From Euryarchaeota archaeon UBA33 (lineage in GTDB: Archaea > Thermoplasmatota > E2 > DHVEG-1), in contig DAYE01000080.1 of the NCBI GenBank assembly GCA_002506745.1, forward strand, positions 902 to 7,475: a stretch of 6,574 nt of DNA, read 5' to 3'. The translations under genes and the position numbers were made by a program. This document shows, in pieces, positions 1 to 6,076 of the stretch. Every line of letters begins with the position of its first letter. The first letter of the stretch is position 1. Under the pieces are notes generated by a model. The model was not told where the DNA came from. It did no database searches and saw only the letters and a list, made by a program, of their open reading frames with translations.

Positions 1-159
1 TAAAATCAGACTATAATGGAGTATTATTTTTTTCTCTTTTATTTAACAGGGGTGCTAAGATGTGAGATTGATGGAATAGAGTCCGTAAGATGTTATTTTG
101 TCAGTTTGATAAAGTACTCCACCAATTAAAAATAGTCGTACTGATAGAGTATAACTAAG

Positions 160-384
160 ATGCGGGTGAGGTGTTCTTCCGAAAATCAACTACAGCAAGA
201 TCCAGAGTGGCTACGAGAGTTTGCTAGTTTTTTGGAAAAAAACGGTAATAAAAAGAAATTCCAGTCTGTAAAAAAAATATTCGTTGAAACATATTTTGAG
301 AACGTTCGAAATGGGATGCACCCTCGAGAGGCTTTACAAAATGCGAAATCGGTTGCACTCTGTTTTTTGCTTTTACAACAATAA
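160..384 (+). CDS. Small hypothetical protein (74 aa), orphan
   Basis: I do not recognise a named family. The product is a charged, probably all-helical cytoplasmic protein. It has an N-terminal helix around EWLREFASFLEKNG (residues 16-29), a lysine-rich turn (30-39), a helix KKIFVETYFENVRNG (38-52), and a C-terminal segment beginning MHPREALQNAKSVALCF (53-69) that reads like a conserved small-protein motif. There is no signal peptide and no transmembrane segment. No SD lies before the ATG. An AT-rich TTAAAAAT at 126-133, about 30 bases upstream, could be a box A for a leaderless or very short-leader transcript. A GTG two codons downstream is an alternative start. The opposite strand also carries an open frame of similar size, but its product is a poor protein (clusters of Phe, Cys and Ser), so this strand is preferred. 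The gene stands alone and converges on the C25 peptidase gene. Confidence 0.55.
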   Translation: MRVRCSSENQLQQDPEWLREFASFLEKNGNKKKFQSVKKIFVETYFENVRNGMHPREALQNAKSVALCFLLLQQ

Positions 385-410
385 CCGAGGAACATCAATC
401 TTTGAATCAA

Positions 411-432
411 TGGTTTTTGATTTTTGAAAAAT
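411..432. terminator. T-rich 3' end region between convergent genes
   Basis: The 53-base gap between the small gene and the C25 peptidase gene holds T-rich runs on the + strand (GGTTTTTGATTTTTG) and a short perfect inverted repeat, ATTTTT-G-AAAAAT, at 420-432. Archaeal transcription often ends at U-runs, so this could end transcripts from the left gene. The minus strand also gives a U-run. The repeat is all A/T with a one-base loop, so it is unlikely to be a real RNA hairpin. Confidence 0.3.
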
Positions 433-437
433 ATTGG

Positions 438-2351
438 TTAAGGGTATCCGCCGAGTCGTAGACTTGGATCTCCGAAGAGTGCCCAGTTTGTTATGACGAA
501 TGCCTCGACCTGGTTGATTTCCTCTTCATCGAGGAACTTCTGAATCGCGCCGCTGTACGCCTGTCCAAGGTTCGTAGAACCGTTCCCTATTTGATAGAAG
601 AAGTTCGCCTCGAGTTCTGCGCTGAGGCTGACCGGGTTTCCCTGGTATCCCATGCCAAAGCCGGTGCAACCGGTTGACGCGATGGCGCCCCCGGGGTATT
701 TTACCACTAGGCCCCAACTAAAACAGGCAGGGAGAGGAACCCCATAGGTGAAGTACTGCGAACCGGTTTTATCACGCATTGTCTTCAGAAGTGAGACGTT
801 GTAGAGTCCGTTATGGCATCCTCCGACAACGACGATGGGGAGTTTTTCGCCATTCGATAGTTTCAGGAAGTTATAAAGGTTGATTCCACCGCACCAATCT
901 TTTGGATAGGTGCCATCAAACCAAATCGTATCCCACGCCAGGGGGCTTCCATGTCCTTCGAAATCGACGTACCCTGCTCCTTGTGATATCGCTTTTTGGA
1001 TGTCTTTTGTAATGGGCACAAAGCCGCTGGTGTTCTTGTTTGTCGTATAGACTGGTATCAGTGTCAGATCAGGTATTGCTTGTTTTGCGTAGTTGTAGGT
1101 GAGGTTACAGAGGTATTCCCCGTCAGGCTGCCCTTGATAATACCCGAAGGTTTTCCCACCGATGCCGATAAAGTTCTTGTACCATGGTTTCTCATCTGGG
1201 CTGGTGCTTTCATAGGTGATGATCTTCTTCACCATGTTGGCTACTTCTCTTTTGTTTGACACCGGTAATCGCCCGACGTGTACCTCGGGGTACAGGTCAA
1301 AGGTGTCTTTTTCGGCACCTGGCGCGTTCCAAGCCGCGTAGATCCCGTCTCCATTGGAGTCCCAGCTGTCAAAACCGCCGGTTGAATTATACAGACATCC
1401 GTAATAGAGGTCAGAGAGGCACCCTTCGTCCTCGTCCTGTGGGATGTTGACGTATCTGACCGGCACCCACCATGCCTTCCAACCTGCGGAAGGTGTATCT
1501 TTATCGTTTGCATAGAAATGGGATTTCAAACCTCCGACGAGGAGCACATAGTGGATTCCCCAGGAGTCGTATGCATCTTTGATGAAATATTTTACTTGTT
1601 CTGGCGGGTCTGCCCCCGTGTATTGGTCCAGGATATCTTCAACTGCTTTGAAGGTCGTCTTCAGTCCTTTTGAGTTCTTAAAATCGATGAGCGGTTGGAG
1701 TTTTTCTTTAAAGGCTGCTGGGGCGATGATGACAAGGTCATAGGTTTCATTGGTCTGTGCTGTTGCGACTGGCTCAGCGTAGGTCAATCCGATGTCAAAT
1801 AAGGTTGTATACTCAATTTGGTTATTTACCGGGGAATACCGAACTGGATAGCAGACGATTTTTACAATAAGGATTCTGTCTCCATTCGTGTCGACTCCTG
1901 CGCTGATCGTGGAGCGATACCAGCTCTGTGGATAGAAAACAGTACTGTTGTAGACGGCTTCGTCTCTGACATTTGTTTGTCTGGCATTTATTTTTGAGAG
2001 CGGGGTGATACAGGCTGCCATGATTTTCTTTGTGAGGATCATGGTGTTGATATCAGTTGGTACACAGGTGACTTGTATGTCCTTTGACCCATAAGGAATC
2101 GGGAAGGTTTTTACAATGATCGGCAGGACCGGCTTGTTTGGTTCCATGAGTTGTGAGGTCATTTCCTTTAGTTCTATGACGACTGCTTCTGCTCGTTCAA
2201 GGATCACTGGTTGGGTAGAGCAGGGAAGCGACAGGGTATTGGTTTTTAGGATCATGGTGTTTTCCAGGGATTCTTCAGGGTCTATTGCAGCTGCATTCCA
2301 TCCGCAGGTGACGAAAATGACTATGACGGAAAGTGCGATGATTTTCTTCAT
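438..2351 (-). CDS. Secreted C25 (gingipain-like) cysteine peptidase
   Basis: This is an exported peptidase of MEROPS family C25, with a predicted 637-residue precursor from the ATG at 2351. Residues 1-22 form a signal peptide (MKK, hydrophobic core, then NAAA before IDPEES). Residues about 55-200 resemble the propeptide-like N-terminal region of the family (VLPIIVKTFPIPYGS). The catalytic domain begins near YDLVIIAP (204-211). It continues through VLLVGG, SDLYYG (313-318), an acidic probable Ca2+ site DSNGDG (331-336) and VGRLPV (359-364). The catalytic pair is H467 in GHGS and C512 in GGCHNG. The protein ends just after the family's usual closing motif LFGDPSLRL (625-633), so there is no immunoglobulin-like, PKD, sorting or transmembrane domain after it, and it is probably released or loosely bound. 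Substrate specificity (Arg or Lys) cannot be read from sequence. Its role is inferred to be extracellular protein degradation, like the metzincin in the same window. Confidence 0.93.
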   Translation of the reverse strand: MKKIIALSVIVIFVTCGWNAAAIDPEESLENTMILKTNTLSLPCSTQPVILERAEAVVIELKEMTSQLMEPNKPVLPIIVKTFPIPYGSKDIQVTCVPTDINTMILTKKIMAACITPLSKINARQTNVRDEAVYNSTVFYPQSWYRSTISAGVDTNGDRILIVKIVCYPVRYSPVNNQIEYTTLFDIGLTYAEPVATAQTNETYDLVIIAPAAFKEKLQPLIDFKNSKGLKTTFKAVEDILDQYTGADPPEQVKYFIKDAYDSWGIHYVLLVGGLKSHFYANDKDTPSAGWKAWWVPVRYVNIPQDEDEGCLSDLYYGCLYNSTGGFDSWDSNGDGIYAAWNAPGAEKDTFDLYPEVHVGRLPVSNKREVANMVKKIITYESTSPDEKPWYKNFIGIGGKTFGYYQGQPDGEYLCNLTYNYAKQAIPDLTLIPVYTTNKNTSGFVPITKDIQKAISQGAGYVDFEGHGSPLAWDTIWFDGTYPKDWCGGINLYNFLKLSNGEKLPIVVVGGCHNGLYNVSLLKTMRDKTGSQYFTYGVPLPACFSWGLVVKYPGGAIASTGCTGFGMGYQGNPVSLSAELEANFFYQIGNGSTNLGQAYSGAIQKFLDEEEINQVEAFVITNWALFGDPSLRLGGYP

Positions 2352-2355
2352 ATAT

Positions 2356-2361
2356 CTCCTC
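2356..2361 (-). promoter_or_regulatory. SD that decides the C25 peptidase start
   Basis: On the minus strand GAGGAG lies 4 bases before the ATG at 2351. A longer frame could open at the TTG at 2363, but that codon overlaps the SD itself and would add only four residues (MRRY) before a classic MKK signal peptide. The ATG is therefore preferred. Confidence 0.8.
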
Positions 2362-2441
2362 AATTGTTTTTTTTGTGTGCATCCTTCTTTAATCGTATGT
2401 GTATGATATGTATTATTAATATTATATAGTTAATATAAAAG

Positions 2442-2459
2442 TATATAAATATTCTGTTA
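2442..2459. promoter_or_regulatory. Box A in the divergent C25 peptidase / PaaK-like intergenic region
   Basis: TATATAAAT at 2442-2450 reads TTTATATA on the minus strand, the archaeal box A consensus, and can be used in either direction. For the + strand gene it is preceded by the A-rich ATAAAAG, a reasonable BRE. Initiation about 25 bases downstream (near 2472) would give a leader of roughly 110 nt. For the peptidase, read on the minus strand, AACAGAATA precedes the box and the leader would be about 70 nt. A second minus-strand candidate, ACTATATAATATT (2431-2419), lies closer to the peptidase. The element including flank is nearly identical to the one at 5620-5636. Confidence 0.55.
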
Positions 2460-2482
2460 AGGTTTCCCTCCTGAGCCACTCC

Positions 2483-2578
2483 AGATAACAGCAGGAAATC
2501 ATACCCATTGTTTCTCCGAGATACAGAAACTGTTATCTAGCAGATAGCGACTCCTCCACCACAATACAACCTGAGGAG
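2483..2578 (+). promoter_or_regulatory. Structured leader with alternative stems and a paired SD
   Basis: The predicted leader of the PaaK-like gene contains three inverted repeats. AGATAACAG (2483-2491) pairs perfectly with CTGTTATCT (2530-2538). TATCT (2534-2538) can instead pair with AGATA (2542-2546) across a 3-base loop, which competes with the first stem. CTCCTC (2551-2556) is the exact complement of the SD GAGGAG (2573-2578), with a 16-base loop. The SD sits only 2 bases before the ATG, and a TGA at 2572-2574 rules out any upstream start. A translational switch is an inference. No known riboswitch class was recognised. Confidence 0.4.
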
Positions 2579-2580
2579 CT

Positions 2581-3942
2581 ATGCACAAACTCTGGCGATA
2601 CCTCTTCGATGAAGACACAGGACGTGGGATCGCACTGACCACATTTTTCTACCATTCAAGCTATAAAAAGGCCTATGAGTTCGCAAAACAGGTAGAAGGC
2701 TGGTCTTCTGATCAAATACAAACGTACCAATGGGAACAGACTACCGCACTCCTCCATCATGCGTACGAACACGTCCCATACTACAAAAAACTCTTCAAAA
2801 CACAGGGGATGACACCCGGCGACATCAAATCGTTTGATGACTTTCAACACCTACCGCTCCTTGGAAAAGAAACAGTTCAAGAACATACAAACGAGTTCAA
2901 GGCGACCAATTATCCACCGTCAGTTTTTGAAGAAACAAACACGGGTGGATCGACTGGTTTTTCGCTCAGATTCTCCATTGAAAAAGGAGCTTGGTTCGCA
3001 AAACACCTCGCGTACCTTACAATACTGCTCAACCGCGGTGGCTGCGACGTCATGGATAACTCGGTTCAGATCATCGGAAGGGAAAAACCCTGGGAGTTCC
3101 GCCCGTTATCACGGACCCTGGTGCTTTCCTCGTATCAAATGACAGAGCAGAACCTTCCCATCTACATAAAAAAAATCATACAACTGCATCCAGGGTATTT
3201 CATAGGATATCCATCTGCGATGACGATGCTGGCGACATATATGAAACAACACTCAATGGAAGTCAACGGGTTGAAGGCGATTTACTCTTTCGGGGAAACC
3301 ATCTATGATTGGCAACGAGAATTCCTCGAATCGTTTTTCCATTGCAGGGTTCATAGCCAATATGGACACCGGGAACAATGCGTCCTGGCTGGGACCTGCG
3401 AAAAAGCCAACACGTATCATATCTTCCCAGACTACGGGTATGTCGAGCTTATCGACAGGGACGGACGACCAGTGACAAGAGAAGGTGACATCGGAGAGAT
3501 CGTCGCCACCGGGTTTCACACCGGGATTTTCCCGTTCATACGATATAAAACAGGGGATATCGCTGTCTACACGACACAGCAGTGCGAATGCGGAAGACAG
3601 GTTCCACTCCTCAAGTCAGTCGAGGGGAGAATCCAGGATTTCATGGTCTCAAAGACCAATCGACTTGTGCCGCTGATGGGAGTGCTGCAACTTATTTCAA
3701 GATCATCTGCACATATGAAAGAATACCAACTCTACCAGGATCTCGAAGGAGAGCTGACCCTGCATATCGTAAAAAAAGAAGGATTCTCCGATAGTGACGT
3801 TCATCAAATCAAGGAAAATATCCGCACACGACTAGGTGATGAGTTTTCATTATCCCTTGAATACATGGATTCTATTCCTCGAACCATCCGCGGGAAATAT
3901 CAATTTTTTGTTCAGAAATTACCGGTGAAATATATCCTGTAA
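2581..3942 (+). CDS. PaaK/CapK-type adenylate-forming enzyme (phenylacetate-CoA ligase family)
   Basis: This is a cytoplasmic ANL-superfamily enzyme, 453 residues, the normal length for the phenylacetate-CoA ligase / coenzyme F390 synthetase / CapK group. It is expected to activate a carboxylate with ATP to an acyl-adenylate and pass it to a thiol or other acceptor. Visible motifs in order are the ATP-binding loop TGGSTG (121-126), the YGHRE motif (261-265), RYKTGD (321-326), a C-x-C-G-R segment (335-339) typical of this subgroup, GR-x-x-DF (349-354) and a C-terminal RGKYQF whose K439 is the likely catalytic lysine. The adenylation core is therefore complete. The substrate cannot be predicted. 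Homologues annotated CapK sit in surface-polysaccharide clusters, but no glycosyltransferase is seen here. The gene is monocistronic, is divergent from the C25 peptidase, and ends at a strong hairpin terminator. The start is fixed by a stop codon overlapping the SD. Confidence 0.9.
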   Translation: MHKLWRYLFDEDTGRGIALTTFFYHSSYKKAYEFAKQVEGWSSDQIQTYQWEQTTALLHHAYEHVPYYKKLFKTQGMTPGDIKSFDDFQHLPLLGKETVQEHTNEFKATNYPPSVFEETNTGGSTGFSLRFSIEKGAWFAKHLAYLTILLNRGGCDVMDNSVQIIGREKPWEFRPLSRTLVLSSYQMTEQNLPIYIKKIIQLHPGYFIGYPSAMTMLATYMKQHSMEVNGLKAIYSFGETIYDWQREFLESFFHCRVHSQYGHREQCVLAGTCEKANTYHIFPDYGYVELIDRDGRPVTREGDIGEIVATGFHTGIFPFIRYKTGDIAVYTTQQCECGRQVPLLKSVEGRIQDFMVSKTNRLVPLMGVLQLISRSSAHMKEYQLYQDLEGELTLHIVKKEGFSDSDVHQIKENIRTRLGDEFSLSLEYMDSIPRTIRGKYQFFVQKLPVKYIL

Positions 3943-3949
3943 AGAAAAA

Positions 3950-3981
3950 AAAGAAAGCAGAGATGCTCTCTGTATTTCTTT
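3950..3981. terminator. Bidirectional hairpin terminator between convergent genes
   Basis: AAAGAAA (3950-3956) pairs with TTTCTTT (3975-3981), and CAGAGA (3958-3963) pairs with TCTCTG (3967-3972) around a 3-base loop. Only a small internal bulge (G against TA) interrupts the stem. On the minus strand the stem is followed by a U-rich run (TTTCTTTTTTTTCTTT), a good intrinsic-type end for the metzincin gene. On the + strand the U-tract is weaker (TTTCTTTC, then GGTTTT), but it sits 8 bases past the PaaK-like stop codon. It occupies the 62-base gap between the two convergent genes. Confidence 0.7.
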
Positions 3982-4004
3982 CAATGGTTTTCTGAAGGTG
4001 TCGT

Positions 4005-5564
4005 TTACCAATGGGGTCTTGGGTTGATGTTAGTCAGATCCATGGTTGCCCAATCATTCCAATCGTTTTTCCCACGAGATCCATCAGAATAATCGACAAG
4101 ATCGCTGTACACGTATCGATAATTCATAACGCTTTTGTAATGTCCATATCGCCAGTAATTGGCCTGCCAAGGCCACAAGCCATCATGGCAATCAGACCCC
4201 GGGCAGTCGAGCCCAAGGGAATGACCAGTCTCATGCATGATCACACCAGCGTAAATCAACGCTCGTTGTTTCTCGCTGTTGAAGGTATTTCTGACCAGAC
4301 TTGAAATAAGAGGAATGATCTTTACCTGTGAATTCAAAAACAATGCTGGGAGATAGAAACAATCTATGGCAGTCAATTGACCAATTCTTGAGGGGAACGT
4401 AAAACCCGTAATCTGGGTGGCATTATATCCGATGAACCCCCAGTGAAAGATACCTCTCCGCCAGTTATTTGCGTCTTGATGCATGAAGTATTTCCAGTAA
4501 AATTGAGTATAATCGTTCTCTTGAAGGTCTGCTTTATAGGGGACGATTTCGCCTCCGCCAAGGCGGCCATCGTCGATATGCCAGACGACATTGTGTTTTG
4601 CATGCGAATCTCGTATGAGCTCATAGGATTCAAGGGGGACGGTTGTCTCGTTATTCCCCGGCTGTTTTTGCATCTGATCAATTTCAAGGAAGATATCCTG
4701 TCGGAATGGATCTGAGCCCCATTGCCATGTTTTGTATTCTTCGATGTTGTTCAATCCATCGTTATCGTCGTCGATACCGGTATGATTCTCCCAGGTGAAC
4801 GGATCATAGATCATATAATACCCTGCATCATGGCCCCATTCGAAATAGGTTAATCCAAATGTATATTCCCATTCGATAGGAATGCCATCTTGGTCCGCAT
4901 CTTCACCGCGGTTGTCAATCAACGGACTGGTGTTGTATATGTTCGTTTCAAGCCAGTAGGGAATACCGTCTCCATCAAAATCATTTTGTGTAATAGTAAA
5001 CAAGAGTTCACAGTCCCGATCTTGTTGATAAATGCTATTGTCATCGCACCCATTTAATCGTCCTAACCCGCTGGGGTCACCAAGGTAATCATCACCCCAC
5101 CAAATACCGGTTGCGATACTATACGTCAATTCTGCGGTTCGCGCCTGGGTTAAATTCCCCTCGTCTGGGCTGATATCACAGAGGCGGTCAATTTTATTGT
5201 TCTTATCCCAGAGAGCGATACTGATGTTGACGAACTCGTTATCTTTTGGGACTTCAGAGGAAACGGAAAAATCTGGGTTCTCGACGTATTTCATATTTTC
5301 CCAAACGTCACTGATAAATTCCTTATCGTTAATCCGCACTTTTACATAAAAATCAGGGTCGGATAATAAATCAATTGTTTTCAAGGCACGGATTTCCTTA
5401 ATGGTCACTGTGACGGTAATATTGTCGACCAGTGGGTCAAAGTCTTCCATCAGCGGCATACTTAATGAAACATGCTTTTTTGGTTGTATCATCGCAGACG
5501 TCGGTATAGCCAACGAAGCGAGAATAACAAACGTACATACAATTTTAATAGAATTCTTCTTCAT
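4005..5564 (-). CDS. Secreted metzincin-like zinc metallopeptidase with Ca2+-binding repeats
   Basis: This 519-residue exported protein has a signal peptide (residues 1-24, ending PTSA). Residues about 48-130 form a beta-rich region resembling a C2-like domain (TVTVTIKEIRAL, DPDFYVKVRIND, ISIALWDKN). Three acidic calcium-binding repeats of thrombospondin-3 type follow: DFDGDGIPYWLE (195-206), DADQDGIPIEWE (222-233) and DDDNDGLNNIEE (265-276). The peptidase region opens with RQDIFLEIDQMQ (288-299), a lead-in common in such secreted proteases. It carries the zinc motif HETGHSLGLD with H444, E445, H448 and D453, and a Met-turn SVMNY with M480. This gives a metzincin pattern HEXXHXXGXXD with Asp in place of the usual third His, as in snapalysin. 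H460 in a nearby DCHDG is an alternative ligand. C454 and C459 may form a disulfide. No C-terminal anchor is visible. The role is inferred to be degradation of extracellular protein. Spacing from a clear box A suggests a short leader. Confidence 0.88.
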   Translation of the reverse strand: MKKNSIKIVCTFVILASLAIPTSAMIQPKKHVSLSMPLMEDFDPLVDNITVTVTIKEIRALKTIDLLSDPDFYVKVRINDKEFISDVWENMKYVENPDFSVSSEVPKDNEFVNISIALWDKNNKIDRLCDISPDEGNLTQARTAELTYSIATGIWWGDDYLGDPSGLGRLNGCDDNSIYQQDRDCELLFTITQNDFDGDGIPYWLETNIYNTSPLIDNRGEDADQDGIPIEWEYTFGLTYFEWGHDAGYYMIYDPFTWENHTGIDDDNDGLNNIEEYKTWQWGSDPFRQDIFLEIDQMQKQPGNNETTVPLESYELIRDSHAKHNVVWHIDDGRLGGGEIVPYKADLQENDYTQFYWKYFMHQDANNWRRGIFHWGFIGYNATQITGFTFPSRIGQLTAIDCFYLPALFLNSQVKIIPLISSLVRNTFNSEKQRALIYAGVIMHETGHSLGLDCPGSDCHDGLWPWQANYWRYGHYKSVMNYRYVYSDLVDYSDGSRGKNDWNDWATMDLTNINPRPHW

Positions 5565-5570
5565 AGATGT

Positions 5571-5585
5571 ATCCCCCTAAGGATA
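5571..5585 (-). promoter_or_regulatory. SD of the metzincin gene, in a weak hairpin
   Basis: On the minus strand AGGGGGAT ends 6 bases before the ATG at 5564, the last G being 8 bases before it. Most of its sequence can take part in a short stem: TATCC (5585-5581) pairs with GGATA (5574-5570) across a 6-base loop. The stem is only five pairs and may be fortuitous. The G-run SD differs from the GAGGAG type of the C25 and PaaK-like genes but matches that of the neighbouring + strand gene at 5732. Confidence 0.45.
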
Positions 5586-5619
5586 GTCTTTTCTTATTCT
5601 GCTATATAGAAGCTCCGCA

Positions 5620-5636
5620 TATATAAATATTTGTTA
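5620..5636 (-). promoter_or_regulatory. Core promoter (box A) of the metzincin gene
   Basis: Read on the minus strand, TAACA-AATATTTATATA contains a consensus archaeal box A (TTTATATA at 5627-5620). Initiation about 25 bases downstream (near 5597) gives a leader of about 33 nt, a normal archaeal arrangement. The element matches 2459-2442 upstream of the C25 peptidase apart from a single inserted base. Confidence 0.6.
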
Positions 5637-5673
5637 TATGAGAGAAAAAAAAGTCGTTCATTTTTTCCTAAAA

Positions 5674-5682
5674 TTATAAAAA
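5674..5682 (+). promoter_or_regulatory. Box A of the radical SAM operon
   Basis: TTATAAAAA follows a BRE-like CCTAAAA stretch. Initiation about 25 bases downstream (near 5702) would give a leader of about 30 nt before the ATG at 5732, starting at the base of the SD-containing hairpin described at 5704-5727. Confidence 0.45.
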
Positions 5683-5703
5683 CCAACGGGCATTACCATA
5701 GGC

Positions 5704-5727
5704 CATCTACCATGTATATGGGGGATG
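5704..5727 (+). promoter_or_regulatory. Hairpin burying the SD of the Trp-rich gene
   Basis: CATCTACCAT (5704-5713) pairs with ATGGGGGATG (5718-5727) over a GTAT tetraloop. There are eight Watson-Crick pairs, one G-U pair and one A/G mismatch. The SD-like GGGGGAT (5720-5726), just before the ATG at 5732, lies wholly in the 3' arm. If the transcript begins near 5702 as the box A predicts, this hairpin is almost the entire leader. Confidence 0.5.
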
Positions 5728-5731
5728 CTCG

Positions 5732-6076
5732 ATGAAGTTAGCCATACCACCTGAACCACTCTTATTAAAGAAACAATCAGAGGAACACAAAGGAAAAGCA
5801 TGGGACATCGATTCCCTGAGCCTGTGGTTCGGCAACCAACTACCAACCTATCTCTGGAACGACGCAGGATGGTCTACACCATTAAAGGCGGAGGGGTACA
5901 ACTGGCAAAGTTTCCTAAAGATACTCTCACTTCATAAAAAAGAGATGATCCGGTGGTCCCGCAATGCACTCTCCTGGAAAGAATTCTTGTTAAAGTTACA
6001 AGACACTATGAAGGACCCGGTCTTCAAAACAATCCTACTGAGAAAAGACAAAAGGGAGGCAACCATCGATGGATAA
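5732..6076 (+). CDS. Trp-rich, Cys-free protein of unknown family, coupled to a radical SAM gene
   Basis: I do not recognise this 114-residue protein. It has seven tryptophans (W24, W32, W42, W47, W58, W75, W82), no cysteine, no signal peptide and no hydrophobic membrane segment. The first 20 residues are proline- and charge-rich. Residues 24-60 are aromatic (WDIDSLSLWFG, YLWNDAGW, GYNWQSF), and the rest looks helical and basic (FLKILSLHKKEMIRW, WKEFLLKLQDTM). A G-rich SD precedes the ATG, and no other in-frame start is nearby. Its last 8 bases overlap the start of the following gene, so the two are probably translated together. It could be an accessory or substrate-binding subunit, or a substrate, of the radical SAM enzyme. 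Nothing in the sequence decides this. Confidence 0.8.
   Translation: MKLAIPPEPLLLKKQSEEHKGKAWDIDSLSLWFGNQLPTYLWNDAGWSTPLKAEGYNWQSFLKILSLHKKEMIRWSRNALSWKEFLLKLQDTMKDPVFKTILLRKDKREATIDG
6054..6059 (+). promoter_or_regulatory. SD for the radical SAM gene, inside the upstream gene
   Basis: GGGAGG lies 9 bases before the ATG at 6069 and within the 3' end of the preceding coding sequence. It is the strongest SD in the window. It fixes the start of the downstream gene and supports its expression as the second gene of an operon with an 8-bp coding overlap. Confidence 0.8.

Noticed and set aside
16..129. 37-codon frame with an aromatic N-terminus (ATG at 16)
   Set aside because: It has no SD, low complexity from a T-run, and no recognisable protein character. 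It is too short to support.
186..410. Minus-strand frame opposite the small orphan gene
   Set aside because: Its product is rich in Phe, Ser and Cys with no plausible fold. The + strand frame reads as a helical soluble protein.
996..1513. Several 64-90 codon frames on both strands within the C25 peptidase gene
   Set aside because: They are shadows of a gene with clear family motifs. They lack SD sites and recognisable content.
2285..2310. Lipoprotein processing at the cysteine in the C25 peptidase signal peptide (FVTC)
   Set aside because: The residues before the Cys do not fit a lipobox well, and an ordinary cleavage site after NAAA lies a few residues on.
2352..2363. TTG start adding four residues (MRRY) to the C25 peptidase
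   Set aside because: The TTG overlaps the GAGGAG SD that serves the ATG at 2351, and the shorter form starts with a normal MKK signal peptide.
5644..5667. A-run / T-run inverted repeat (GAAAAAA ... TTTTTTC) between the divergent genes
   Set aside because: It is weak all-A/T pairing upstream of both predicted transcript starts. It is more likely promoter-region composition than a functional hairpin.
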